DNA from: Pelomonas lactea
GTDB lineage: Bacteria; Pseudomonadota; Gammaproteobacteria; Burkholderiales; Burkholderiaceae_C
Assembly: GCF_043555885.1 (NCBI RefSeq)
Contig: NZ_JBIGHX010000002.1
Coordinates: forward strand, 620,001-684,000
Direction of reading: 5' to 3'
Length of the DNA: 64,000 nucleotides
The notes beneath the pieces are model-generated. The model saw only the letters and a program-made list of their open reading frames with translations. It was not told where the DNA came from and did no database searches. Position 1 is the stretch's first letter. Every line of letters begins with the position of its first letter. Of the stretch, positions 44,382-55,365 are shown one piece after another. The translations under genes were made by a program, and so were the position numbers.

Positions 44382-45271
44382 TGCTTCTCTCGGGGGATAA
44401 GGGTGTCCACGAAGCGTTGCACCACGGTGGGCAAGCGCTGTTGGCGCAGCACACCCAGGTAATAGTCGCGCTCGGCCCACGACTCTTCAAGTCGCAGCGC
44501 GCGCACGCCGAACACTCGCGTGAAGCGCTCGGCGGGTTGCTCGGGCAGCACGGCGACGCCCAGGCCGGACTCCACCAGCTGGGCAATGCCGTCGAAGCCG
44601 CGCACCTGCAGGCGCGCATTCAGCGTCTGACCGCGGGCAGCCGCCTGTTCGCGCATCAGCTCCTGCGCGCTGGCGCCTGCATGCAGGCCGATGAGGTCGT
44701 AGGCCAGCAGGTCGTCGAAGCTGACGGTCTCGCGGTGCGCCAGCGGATGCTTCAGCGGCACCAGCGCCGCCAGGCGGCCGCGGGCGAACACCCAGGTCTG
44801 CACGCGGTTGTCCAGCACGGGCGCCGTGAAGATGCCGACATCCGCGCGCCCCTCGGCGACGGCGGCCTGCACCTCGGCGCTGGTCAGGTCTTCCAGGCTG
44901 ATGCGTATCTGCGCATGGGCCTGCGAGAACTCCACCAGGTACGGCGGCAGGCACTCGGCGATGGCGCTGGTGTTGGATGCGATGCGCAGATGGCCCTTGA
45001 TGCCGCGCGAGAACTCCATGACCTCGGTTTCGAGGGCGTAGAGCGACGCATGCAGTGAGCGGATGTGGCGCACCAGCGCACGGCCGGCCTCGGTCGGCTC
45101 GACACCCCGGGCACGCCGCTCGAACAGCTGCACGCCGAGGCGGCTTTCCAGGTCGGACAGGCGCTTGCTGGCCGCGGCCAGCGCCAGGTGCTCCTGGGCG
45201 GCGCCGCGCGTGATCGAGCGCGTCTGCTCGATGGCCAGCACGAGGTTGAGGGTGGTGAGGTCGTGGCGCAT
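44378..45271 (-). CDS. LysR-family transcriptional regulator heading the leu operon
   Basis: A 297-residue LysR regulator: an N-terminal winged helix (residues 1-65; TLNLVLAIEQTRSITRGAAQ and SKRLSDLESRLGVQLFERR) and an effector-binding domain (about 85-297). GGAG lies nine bases before the ATG at 45271; an ATG six codons earlier is possible. Its stop overlaps the leuC start. LysR genes are usually divergent from their targets, so co-directional coupling to leuC is somewhat unusual. The effector is unknown; the position suggests control of leucine synthesis. Confidence 0.88.
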   Translation of the reverse strand: MRHDLTTLNLVLAIEQTRSITRGAAQEHLALAAASKRLSDLESRLGVQLFERRARGVEPTEAGRALVRHIRSLHASLYALETEVMEFSRGIKGHLRIASNTSAIAECLPPYLVEFSQAHAQIRISLEDLTSAEVQAAVAEGRADVGIFTAPVLDNRVQTWVFARGRLAALVPLKHPLAHRETVSFDDLLAYDLIGLHAGASAQELMREQAAARGQTLNARLQVRGFDGIAQLVESGLGVAVLPEQPAERFTRVFGVRALRLEESWAERDYYLGVLRQQRLPTVVQRFVDTLIPREKQ

Positions 45272-45351
45272 ATCGTTTGACTCCAGCATAGCCTTCGCGA
45301 GGAAGGCAATTCTGCGCCAAAAAACGACAATGATTTCGCCAAAGACGAACT

Positions 45352-46692
45352 TCAGCGTGTCTTCTGGCTGTCCACCTGCGTCAACAGCCCGCGCAGCGCA
45401 TTGCGGCTATGCGCACCAAAATGGCCCAGCAACTCGGCGATGCGCGCCTGCAGCGCGTCGCGCTGGCCTTGCATGTCGCGGGCAAGCTCCGAGCCGAGCT
45501 GGGCCTCGTTGGCCGCGAAATCGAAATTGGGGTCAGTGACGAATTTCGCCGGCGCGCCGACGACGACGGCCGCGTCCGTCGCCGGGCCGGCCGCAAAGGC
45601 CTCGGCGGCCACGACGTCGCGCACATAGGCCGGGCTCCACGGTGGATAGCGCTTGTCCAGCGCCTGGTCGCGCAGCGCCAGCTCCAGCGGGCCGTCGCGC
45701 CGCTGGCGGGCGGCGTCCATGATCCAGTTGGTCTGGAAGCGCTCCAGCACGAAATGCCGGTTGCCCTGCAGCACGACCAGCCCCTGCCGGTCGGCCGGCG
45801 CGCCGAGCTGGGCCTTGAGGTTGACCCACATCATGTGGCCCAGGCTCGCGCCCGGTGCTGCGCTGGCGTGGTAGGGCTGCGTCAGATCCTCGACGTGATG
45901 CAGTGCCAGGCCGGCAAAGCGCCAGCCCCAGTACGGGTGGCCGGTCTTCCAGGCCAGCACAGCCAGGCCGCCGTACTGCTGCACACGCAGCTCGGTGAAG
46001 GTGCGCGCGAAGCTGGGCGCCAGCGTGTTGAAGATGGCGCCCTGGTGGAAGAAGCCCATGTGGAACGGCGCCTGCGAGCCGATGGCCACGGCCGGGTTGC
46101 CGAACGGCTGCTTGCCGAAGCCGTAGGACGGACTGGCGGGCGCACCGGGGTTGTCGTCGAACAGGTTCAGGTCGTGGCCGTAGTCGGGCTCGTCGCAGGC
46201 CGAGGCCAGCACGGCCAGCGGCGCGACGGCCTCGCCCGGCTGCAGCGCGACGAAGCGCTGCGTGGCACCCTTGCTGTTGGGCACAGCGCTGACCTGGGAG
46301 GTTTCGGCGGCGGGGCGCGCGGTGTCGGGGTCGCGCGGGTCGACCTGCAGATACAGCGCCAGCCGGGCCTGCGGCGACAGCCGCAGCGCGCGCAGGAAGG
46401 CGGCGCGGCGGTCGGCGTCGCTGCGGGCCGCGTCGGGCGTGTAGCGCAGCGCGTCGGGGCGCGGCGCATGGCCCTTCAGGTGCGCGCGCGCCCAGGCTTC
46501 CTGAGCGTCCAGCTCGCGGGCGATCGCGGCGTCCTGGTCACGTAGGAAATCGATCAGGGGTTCGGCCCTCACGGCCGCAGCGTTGGCGACCTCGGGCATG
46601 CGCTCAAAGGCGCGATAGCACATGGGGCTGTGGTTGCCCCAGGCCTTCGCCAGCGTGGGCAGCAGGGCCAGCATGAAGAGGAAATGGCGCAT
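45352..46692 (-). CDS. exported phospholipase C/P1 nuclease-like protein
   Basis: A 446-residue protein with a signal peptide (MRHFLFMLALLPTLAKA) followed at once by WGNHSPMCYRAF. A Trp at the mature N-terminus plus His residues, and later LALHHVEDLTQPYHASAAPG, recall the zinc phospholipase C/S1-P1 nuclease fold, where the mature N-terminal Trp and a His-x3-Asp-x2-QP-x-His helix bind three zincs. The assignment is by motif and tentative. It is monocistronic, leftward, upstream of lysR by 80 bases. Confidence 0.6.
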   Translation of the reverse strand: MRHFLFMLALLPTLAKAWGNHSPMCYRAFERMPEVANAAAVRAEPLIDFLRDQDAAIARELDAQEAWARAHLKGHAPRPDALRYTPDAARSDADRRAAFLRALRLSPQARLALYLQVDPRDPDTARPAAETSQVSAVPNSKGATQRFVALQPGEAVAPLAVLASACDEPDYGHDLNLFDDNPGAPASPSYGFGKQPFGNPAVAIGSQAPFHMGFFHQGAIFNTLAPSFARTFTELRVQQYGGLAVLAWKTGHPYWGWRFAGLALHHVEDLTQPYHASAAPGASLGHMMWVNLKAQLGAPADRQGLVVLQGNRHFVLERFQTNWIMDAARQRRDGPLELALRDQALDKRYPPWSPAYVRDVVAAEAFAAGPATDAAVVVGAPAKFVTDPNFDFAANEAQLGSELARDMQGQRDALQARIAELLGHFGAHSRNALRGLLTQVDSQKTR

Positions 46693-46922
46693 CGGGCGGC
46701 GTCGGAACGGCGAAGTCGCGCATTCTGGCCCCGGCGGCCGAGCAAAGCCTTGCGACCGAATCCACGAAGCCGCTTGTGGCTGCCCCGCCTCCCGGTGTGC
46801 CACGGGCCGGTGAGCCCAGCGCGGCACGCGCAAGTTTTGCTGCGCGCAGGTTAGGGGCAGTGCGCCGCGCCGCCAAGACGCCATCGCGCAAGGCCCGCTT
46901 CGCCAATGGCGGAACGCGTCCG

Positions 46923-47672
46923 CTACATCTGCCGGAAACGCGCCTGAAAGCTCTGGCTGACGCTGAGCGTCTGCGCATGATGCTTCAGGTGGATGCTCAT
47001 GTGCCCGAGGGCATTGCGTTCCACCCAGTCGATGTGCGCCAGGTTCACGATGGCATTGCGGTGCACCTGCCAGAACTGATCGCCATCAAGCTGCGCGCCG
47101 AGGTCCTTCAGCGACAGCCGCACCCACCAACTGCCCGTGGCCGTGACGACCTGCGTGTACTTGGTCTCGGCGCGGAAGTACAGCACGTCGCCCACGGTGA
47201 TGAGCCGCAACTGCTCGCCCTGCCCCACCTGCAGCCAACGCAGCGGCTGCGCCGGCCCGGCCGTGGCGCCGGCCTGCAGCGAGCGCAGCAACCCGCTGAG
47301 GTCCGGCGGCGCCAGCACCAGCCGCTGCTGCAGCCGCTGCACCGTCTGTGCCAGCCGGGCGGGCTGCAGCGGCTTGAGCAGGTAGTCGACCGCGCCCTGC
47401 TCGAAGGCCTTCAGCGCATGCTCGTCCAGCGCCGTCACGAAGACCAGGTGCACCTGCCGGCCGATGGCTTGGGCCAGCTCGATGCCGCTCATGCCGGGCA
47501 GGCGGATGTCGACGAAGGCGATGTCGGGCCGGCGCGCGTTGACGAGCGCCAGCCCCTGCAGCCCGTCCTCGGCCTCGCCGACGATGTCCAGCTCGGGCCA
47601 GAGGCGGCCCAGTTGCTCGCGCAAGTCGGCGCGCGGCAGGGCTTCGTCTTCGATCAGCACGGCGGTAGGCAT
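46923..47672 (-). CDS. LytTR-family response regulator
   Basis: A 249-residue regulator: a receiver domain (1-115) with phospho-acceptor Asp55 in AFVDIRLPGMSG, acidic pair IEDE near residue 8 and Lys in YLLKPLQP, then a LytTR DNA-binding domain (about 145-249; VGDVLYFRAETKYTQVVT and FWQVHRNAIVNLAHI). It starts five bases after the histidine kinase stop and works with it. Confidence 0.93.
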   Translation of the reverse strand: MPTAVLIEDEALPRADLREQLGRLWPELDIVGEAEDGLQGLALVNARRPDIAFVDIRLPGMSGIELAQAIGRQVHLVFVTALDEHALKAFEQGAVDYLLKPLQPARLAQTVQRLQQRLVLAPPDLSGLLRSLQAGATAGPAQPLRWLQVGQGEQLRLITVGDVLYFRAETKYTQVVTATGSWWVRLSLKDLGAQLDGDQFWQVHRNAIVNLAHIDWVERNALGHMSIHLKHHAQTLSVSQSFQARFRQM

Positions 47673-47677
47673 GGCGG

Positions 47678-48739
47678 TCAGCGGTTTGGGAGTTGTGGCA
47701 CCCAGATGACGGCACTGACGCCACCTTGGGGCTGGGCCGTCACGTCCAGGCGGGCGGCCTGGCCGTAGAGCAGCAGCAGGCGCTCGCGCAGGCTGCTCAA
47801 CCCCAGGCCGGTGCCGCCGGTGTGGCCGGCCGCGGCGGCCTGCAGGCCGATGCCCGTGTCGCTGACCTCCAGCACCAGCCCGCCGTCCTGCACGCGTGCC
47901 GCGACGCGCAGCTCGCCGCCGTCGGGCTTGGGTTCGATGCCGTGCTGGATCGCGTTCTCGACGAGGCTGCCCAGCATCAGCGGGGGGAATGGCCGGCAGG
48001 CCAGCGGCTCGGGCAGGTCCAGCGTGACGCGCAGCCGGTCGCCCAGCCGCATCTGCATTAGCGCAAGGTAGGCATCGGCCAGCGCGAACTCTTTCGCCAG
48101 CGTCGACATGGGCTCGCGCATCGCCGGCAGCGCCAGCCGCAGGTAGTCGTGCAGCCGGCCCAGCATGCGGTCGGCCAGCGCGGCGTTGTGCCGCACCAGG
48201 TACTGGATGCCGGCCAGCGTGTTGTAGAGGAAATGCGGCTCCACCTGCGCCTGCAGCGTCTTCAGCTCGGCCAGCGTGACCTGGCGGGACAGGTCGGCCA
48301 CGGTGGCGGCCTGCCGCAGCCGCGCGGCCTCGGCCGCATGCCTGCGCTGCTCCCGCCAGCGGGCGGCCAGCGGCAGCAGGTGCAGCACCAGCGCCAGGCT
48401 GATGGCCGGCAGCAGTTGCGCCGCGAGCGCCGCGCCCACCGTGAGCCGCTGCCAGGAGAAATCGGCCGTCAACGGCAGCCCCAGCAGCGCGCCCAGTGCG
48501 GCCGCCGGCAGCGCCGCCGTGAGCCAGAGCGACCCGCGGCCGCGCGCCGCGCTCAGCGCCCACCACGCCAGCGTGTAGGCCAGCCAGAACTGCGCCGCGA
48601 CACCCAGCACGCGCTGCGCAACACCGGGGCCCAGCTGCCAGCGCAGCAGCCCCCAGCCGAGCCAGAACGCGAGGACCGGCAGCAGCTGCGTGCGGCGCGG
48701 GCGGTAGTCCCGCAGCAGGTCGGCGGCCGCTGCGCTCAT
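47678..48739 (-). CDS. LytS/YehU-type sensor histidine kinase
   Basis: A 353-residue membrane kinase: four hydrophobic segments (about 20-145), a short coiled coil, the His-kinase domain LQAQVEPHFLYNTLAGIQYL with the phospho-His, and a short HATPase domain (PPLMLGSLVENAIQHGI, DTGIGL, GTGLGLSSLRERL). The ATG overlaps the stop of the upstream exported protein as ATGA. Confidence 0.92.
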   Translation of the reverse strand: MSAAAADLLRDYRPRRTQLLPVLAFWLGWGLLRWQLGPGVAQRVLGVAAQFWLAYTLAWWALSAARGRGSLWLTAALPAAALGALLGLPLTADFSWQRLTVGAALAAQLLPAISLALVLHLLPLAARWREQRRHAAEAARLRQAATVADLSRQVTLAELKTLQAQVEPHFLYNTLAGIQYLVRHNAALADRMLGRLHDYLRLALPAMREPMSTLAKEFALADAYLALMQMRLGDRLRVTLDLPEPLACRPFPPLMLGSLVENAIQHGIEPKPDGGELRVAARVQDGGLVLEVSDTGIGLQAAAAGHTGGTGLGLSSLRERLLLLYGQAARLDVTAQPQGGVSAVIWVPQLPNR

Positions 48740-49407
48740 TCGAGGCTGAGGTTGGGCGGGACGCGGCGGGTGGCCTTTTCCGCCAGTCGCCGGGCCTCGG
48801 CCTCGCGCTGCGCGGCGGTGGGCAGCGGCATGCCGATGCGCGTGGTGGTCAGCGGCACCTCGGGGCCCACCTCCTCGAAGCGCATCGCACTCAGCCACAC
48901 CTTGCCCTCGCCGACGACCACCGCGCCCACCGACGCCATCGCCGCCGGTGTATTGGGCACGTCGACGACGATGCTGACCTCGGTCCAGCGGTCCTGGGCG
49001 GTAGCGCTGCCGGCACCGAAGGGCAGGTCTTCGGTCTTCAGGTCGGAGCGGCTGGAGCCGAAGAAGCGCTCGGTGCCGTCGGCGTCAACGCGCACGAACG
49101 CGCCGGCCCATTGCTTGACATCCGCGCTGCGCATCCAGCCGCTGAAGCGCACCCGCCGCCCCTGGTAGCCGAAGGCGTTCTGGATGACGGCGCCGTAGGA
49201 GTCCGCGTTGATCAGCCCCTCCTGCGACTGCACCGACACGCTGCGCTGGCCCTGGAACTGCACGCTGCTGTCGATGCCCATCGCATAGGCCTTGGAGGTC
49301 TTGCCGGTCGAGCCGCTCGACCAGCCGTTCAGCGGCGACAGCGGCGCCGCGCTGGCCACCAGCAAGGCTGCGGCCAGCGGTGCCGCGGCGAAGATTTTCC
49401 AGTCCAT
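48736..49407 (-). CDS. exported protein coupled to the LytS/LytTR system
   Basis: A 223-residue protein of unrecognised family. A signal peptide (about residues 1-21, IFAAAPLAAALLVASAAP) leads to a beta-rich middle (SVQFQGQRSVSVQSQ, YQGRRVRFSGWMRSADV, WTEVSIVVDVP) that looks like a jelly-roll/carbohydrate-binding-type sandwich, and a charged C-terminal helix (QREAEARRLAEKATRR). The stop overlaps the kinase start as ATGA, so it is probably a periplasmic partner or output of the two-component system. Confidence 0.65.
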   Translation of the reverse strand: MDWKIFAAAPLAAALLVASAAPLSPLNGWSSGSTGKTSKAYAMGIDSSVQFQGQRSVSVQSQEGLINADSYGAVIQNAFGYQGRRVRFSGWMRSADVKQWAGAFVRVDADGTERFFGSSRSDLKTEDLPFGAGSATAQDRWTEVSIVVDVPNTPAAMASVGAVVVGEGKVWLSAMRFEEVGPEVPLTTTRIGMPLPTAAQREAEARRLAEKATRRVPPNLSLE

Positions 49408-49528
49408 GGTTGCTCTCGAAGAAGTGGATGACGCCGCCACTGTGCGGCGCCATGCCGCGGCCCTGGGCCTCGGGCGACGAGCCAGCGCCCCGCGCGACGA
49501 GCCAGCCCGGCGCGCGACGGCCGCGGCG

Positions 49529-49999
<471 letters not shown>

Positions 50000-50007
50000 G
50001 GCGTCGT

Positions 50008-51246
50008 TCAGAGTTTGAGCCGTCCCCACAGCCAGCCGGTCTTGACGCCGGACAGCGTGGCGATGGATTGTTGATGAAGGTAGGGCAGCCGGCCGCCCCA
50101 GCCGAAGAAGCGGTCGCGCAGCCATGGCGCGACGACGGCGTGCGACTGGAACATCGGCGTGAGGCCGCGGCTGGCCTGGCCGTAGAAGCGCAGGTGGGCG
50201 CGGCGGCGGCGCGTGTAGCGCTCGAAGACCTGCGGCCAGTCGCCGCTGCCCAGCTCGGCGGCGAGTTCGTGCGCGTCGATGAGCGCCATGTTGGCGCCCT
50301 GCCCCAGCTGCGGGCTCATGCCGTGCGCGCAGTCGCCGATGGCGAGCACGCGGCCGTCGTGCCAGCGGGCCATGTGGACGTCGGCATAGCGCGCCTCGCG
50401 GAGCTGGCCCGCTTCGGTCAGGCCGGCGATCAGCGGCACGACGTCGGGGAAAAGATCGGCCATGCGCTGCTTGAGCGCCGCCAGGCCGATGCGCTGCTGC
50501 CAGCCGTCCAGCTCGGCGACGGGCAGGCTCCAGAACAGGTTGATGCCGCGCGCCGTGTCGTCCGACGCGGCCTTGCCGACGGGCATCAAGCCCAGCATCT
50601 GCGACGCCGAGCGGAAGCGCTGGCGCAGCTCGATCTGTGGGAAGCCCGCAGGCGCTGGCAGCACGGTCCACACGGCACCCCAGGGGAAAAGCCGGCCGCT
50701 CTGCCGCACCTTCATGCCTTCCCGCAGCCACGAGAAGCTGCCGTTGGCAAGGATCAGCGCGGCATGCCGGGCCGTCGCGCCACCGGCCAGGCGCAGCGTG
50801 ACGCCGCCGGCGTCCTGCGCGAAGCCCTCGACGGCGGCGCCGCATTGCCAGGGGATGCCCAGCTCGCGCACGCGCCGCCACAGCAGCCCCATCAGCGCGC
50901 CGCGCTGCAGACCCAGCCCGTAGGCCTCGGGGTGGAAGCGGCGGTAGCTCATGTCCAGCACCGTGCGGCCGGTGGGCGTGTCGCCGAACAGCCGGTCCAC
51001 GCGCGTGCCCAGCGCCAGCGCGTCGTCCAGCAGGCCCATGGCCGCCAGCACACGCTGGCCGGTCGGCTGCAGCAGCAGGCCGGCGCCGATGGGCCTGGGT
51101 TCCGGCACGGCCTCGTACAGCGTGACGGCAATGCCGCGCTCGGCCAGGCGCACCGCGGCCGCGGCGCCGGCCACACCGGCGCCGACGATGGCGACGCCGG
51201 CCTCAGGCAAAGCGCAGGATGGGCTGGTCGACGGACAACGACTCAC
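50008..51246 (-). CDS. FAD-dependent monooxygenase (NAD(P)/FAD oxidoreductase)
   Basis: A 412-residue flavoprotein of the aromatic hydroxylase (UbiH/PHBH) type. The dinucleotide fold is VAIVGAGVAGAAAAVRLAERG, and the second FAD motif is VLAIGDCAHGMSPQLGQGANMALIDA (described in two parts: GDCAHGMSP, GQGANMAL). Substrate unknown. The start is uncertain: GTG at 51246 overlaps pccA by 44 bases, and a TTG at 51210 overlaps by eight. It is embedded in the propionyl-CoA cluster, without an obvious role there. Confidence 0.83.
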   Translation of the reverse strand: MSRCPSTSPSCALPEAGVAIVGAGVAGAAAAVRLAERGIAVTLYEAVPEPRPIGAGLLLQPTGQRVLAAMGLLDDALALGTRVDRLFGDTPTGRTVLDMSYRRFHPEAYGLGLQRGALMGLLWRRVRELGIPWQCGAAVEGFAQDAGGVTLRLAGGATARHAALILANGSFSWLREGMKVRQSGRLFPWGAVWTVLPAPAGFPQIELRQRFRSASQMLGLMPVGKAASDDTARGINLFWSLPVAELDGWQQRIGLAALKQRMADLFPDVVPLIAGLTEAGQLREARYADVHMARWHDGRVLAIGDCAHGMSPQLGQGANMALIDAHELAAELGSGDWPQVFERYTRRRRAHLRFYGQASRGLTPMFQSHAVVAPWLRDRFFGWGGRLPYLHQQSIATLSGVKTGWLWGRLKL

Positions 51247-53248
51247 CCGGCTTGGCCAGCACCTCGGCCACCGTCACGTCCTGCTGGGCGGTCAGGATGT
51301 TCTCCATCTTCATCGCCTCGATGACGGCCAGCCGCTCGCCGGCCTGCACGGTCTGGCCCACCTGCGCGGCCAGGTGCACCAGCAGCCCGGGCATGGGCGA
51401 CAGCAGCAGCTTGGAGGTGTCGGGCGGTGCCTTGTAGGGCATCAGCGCCTGCAGTTCGGCCGCGCGCGGGCTCAGCACGGTCAGCTCCATCGAACGGCCG
51501 CCGTGCTGGATGCGGTAGGCCAGCGGGTTCTTCGCCGTGCCGCGCTCGGCCTGGGCCGTGAACGGCTGGCCGTTGACGGTGCCAGTGATGCGCACGTCGT
51601 TCAGGCGCGAGCGGCTGACGAGGCGGTAGTCCTTGCCGCCCACCTTCACCAGCGCCTCGCCCAACGCGCCGGCGAACTCGCTGATGTGCATCGCGTGCTG
51701 CTCCGTACGGCCGCCGCCGAGGTTCACGACCGCCACGTAGTCATGCTCGATCTGCACCTCATGCCCCGGCAGCTGGCCGCTGATGCCGGCCTCGCGTTCG
51801 CGCGCCTTGCGGCGGATGAAGCCGGCCAGCGCGACGAGGAACAGCGGGTCGTCATGCGGCACGTCCTCGGCCTTGAAGCCATCGGCGTAGTGCTTGGCGA
51901 TGAAACCGGTGTTGAAGTTGCCGGTGCCGAAATCGGGGTGCGCCAGCAGCGCGGCCTGGAACGGGATGTTGCTGGACACACCGCGGATGACGAAGCCGTT
52001 CAGCGCCTCGCGCATCTTGGCGATGGCCTCGTGACGGTCCTTTCCGTGCACGATGAGCTTGGCGATCATCGAGTCGTAGAACATCGGGATCTCGCCGCCC
52101 TCGTAGACGCCGGTGTCCACGCGCACGCCGAAGCGCTGCGGCTCGGCCTGCACCATCGTGGCCTCGGGCGGCTGGTAGCGCACCAGGCGGCCGGTGGAGG
52201 GCAGGAAGTTGCGGAAGGGGTCTTCCGCGTTGATGCGGCACTCGATGGCCCAGCCGTCTTTTCTGATGTCGGCCTGCGTGAACGTGAGCGCCTCGCCGGC
52301 CGCGACGCGGATCATCTGCTCCACCAGGTCCAGCCCGGTGATGCACTCGGTGACCGGGTGCTCCACCTGCAGGCGGGTGTTCATCTCCAGGAAGTAGAAG
52401 TCCTGGTCCTTGCCGACGACGAATTCCACCGTGCCGGCACTCTGGTACTTGACGGCCTTGGCCAGCGCCACGGCCTGCTCGCCCATCGCCTTGCGCGTCG
52501 CGTCGCTGATGAAGGGCGACGGTGCCTCCTCGATGACCTTCTGGTGGCGGCGCTGGATGGAGCACTCGCGCTCGTGCAGATAGACGACGTTGCCCTGGCT
52601 GTCGCCCAGCACCTGGATCTCGATGTGCCGCGGCTGCTCGACGAACTTCTCCATGAAGACGCGGTCGTCGCCGAAGCTGTTGCGCGCCTCGTTGCGGCAG
52701 GACGTGAAGCCCTCGAAGCACTCCTTGTCGTTGAAGGCCACGCGCAGACCCTTGCCGCCGCCGCCGGCACTGGCCTTGATCATGACCGGGTAGCCGATGC
52801 GCTTGGCGATCTCGACGGCCTCTTCCGGCGACAGGATGGGCTCGTTGTGGCCGGGGATGGTGCTGACCCGGGCCTCATTCGCGAGCTTCTTGGACGCGAT
52901 CTTGTCGCCCATGGCCGCGATGCTGTAGTGCTTGGGGCCGATGAAGACGATGCCCTCTTCCTCGCAGCGGCGGGCGAAGTCCTCGTTCTCCGACAGGAAG
53001 CCATAGCCGGGATGCACGGCCTGCGCGCCGGTCTGCTTGCACGCGGCAATGATCTTGTCGGCGACCAGGTAGCTCTCGCGCGACGGCGCCGGGCCCAGCA
53101 GCACGGCCTCGTCGGCCAGGTCGACGTGGCGGGCGTCCTTGTCGGCTTCGGAGTAGACGGCGACGGTGGCGATGCCCATCTTGCGGGCCGTTGCAATCAC
53201 CCGGCAAGCGATCTCGCCACGGTTCGCAATGAGAATCTTGGTGAACAT
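51203..53248 (-). CDS. pccA: acetyl/propionyl-CoA carboxylase, biotin-carboxylase subunit alpha
   Basis: A 681-residue subunit with biotin carboxylase (about 1-445; FTKILIANRGEIACRV, HPGYGFLSEN, KASAGGGGKG, EMNTRLQVEHPVTE), a BT linker, and a C-terminal biotin carrier domain with EAMKMEN (Lys647). This is the fused PccA architecture. GAGG precedes the ATG. With pccB (570 bases upstream) it makes S-methylmalonyl-CoA from propionyl-CoA. Confidence 0.95.
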   Translation of the reverse strand: MFTKILIANRGEIACRVIATARKMGIATVAVYSEADKDARHVDLADEAVLLGPAPSRESYLVADKIIAACKQTGAQAVHPGYGFLSENEDFARRCEEEGIVFIGPKHYSIAAMGDKIASKKLANEARVSTIPGHNEPILSPEEAVEIAKRIGYPVMIKASAGGGGKGLRVAFNDKECFEGFTSCRNEARNSFGDDRVFMEKFVEQPRHIEIQVLGDSQGNVVYLHERECSIQRRHQKVIEEAPSPFISDATRKAMGEQAVALAKAVKYQSAGTVEFVVGKDQDFYFLEMNTRLQVEHPVTECITGLDLVEQMIRVAAGEALTFTQADIRKDGWAIECRINAEDPFRNFLPSTGRLVRYQPPEATMVQAEPQRFGVRVDTGVYEGGEIPMFYDSMIAKLIVHGKDRHEAIAKMREALNGFVIRGVSSNIPFQAALLAHPDFGTGNFNTGFIAKHYADGFKAEDVPHDDPLFLVALAGFIRRKAREREAGISGQLPGHEVQIEHDYVAVVNLGGGRTEQHAMHISEFAGALGEALVKVGGKDYRLVSRSRLNDVRITGTVNGQPFTAQAERGTAKNPLAYRIQHGGRSMELTVLSPRAAELQALMPYKAPPDTSKLLLSPMPGLLVHLAAQVGQTVQAGERLAVIEAMKMENILTAQQDVTVAEVLAKPGESLSVDQPILRFA

Positions 53249-53259
53249 GGAGTACCTCG

Positions 53260-53550
53260 TTATTTCGTCTGGCCCAGCAGCTTCTTGCGCTGCTCGGTGA
53301 AGTGCCACCACGGCTGGGCGGGCCCGCCGTTCATGAAGTCGTGCGCGGCCATGAAGGTGTCGAGCACACAGGGGTCGTGGCGCTCGCCCATCGGGTCACG
53401 CAGCGTGTCGTAGGCCTGGAACGGGTCCATGCGCTTCACGTCAGCCGGTGTCGTGATGCCCAACCCGATCAGGTCCGCCTCCATCGCCTTGCCGATGTTC
53501 GGGATGTCCGTCAGTTGCTTCGCCTCGGCGGCGCAGGTTGCCTTCCTCAT
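53260..53550 (-). CDS. helix-hairpin-helix (Cdd1-like) protein
   Basis: A 96-residue protein with a helix-hairpin-helix segment, LTDIPNIGKAMEADLIGLGI, followed by TTPADVKRMDPFQAYDTL and WWHFTEQRK. This resembles the Cdd1 (pathogenicity-locus) family of short HhH proteins with unknown function. It sits between pccB and pccA with its ATG overlapping the preceding gene as ATGA and only eleven bases before the pccA start, so it is probably co-expressed with pccA. Confidence 0.75.
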   Translation of the reverse strand: MRKATCAAEAKQLTDIPNIGKAMEADLIGLGITTPADVKRMDPFQAYDTLRDPMGERHDPCVLDTFMAAHDFMNGGPAQPWWHFTEQRKKLLGQTK

Positions 53551-53804
53551 GGCGCAGACCCACGATCGGCGAGAGTCCAAATTCCCGACTTGTTGGCTGG
53601 CAAAACAATGCCCTTCTCACGCAGTGCCGTGCAGGCCCATCGCATGTCGTACTGCCAGGAGAAGAACAGGTCACCAGCGCCACGCAATTCCTGCTCGTGA
53701 TGCGCCCAGATGTCGCGCGCTACAACAAGCAGGTGCGCTTCTCCACCGTTCCGTGCAAGCGCTTCAACGACCCACGCTTTCAATGCTTCTCTTTCCGCAC
53801 CCAC
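53547..53804 (-). CDS. small winged-helix-like hypothetical protein
   Basis: An 85-residue protein starting at GTG 53804, with GGAGG five bases upstream. It is predicted helical at the start (ALKAWVVEALARNGGEAHL) with a C-terminal KGIVLPANKSGIWTLADRG that looks like the wing of a winged helix; such small modules occur in restriction-like or regulatory proteins. The call is tentative. It is 12 bases after pccB and overlaps the HhH gene. Confidence 0.6.
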   Translation of the reverse strand: MGAEREALKAWVVEALARNGGEAHLLVVARDIWAHHEQELRGAGDLFFSWQYDMRWACTALREKGIVLPANKSGIWTLADRGSAP

Positions 53805-53816
53805 GGTGCCCTCCGA

Positions 53817-55349
<1,533 letters not shown>

Positions 55350-55365
55350 GGTGTGGACGCTTTCG

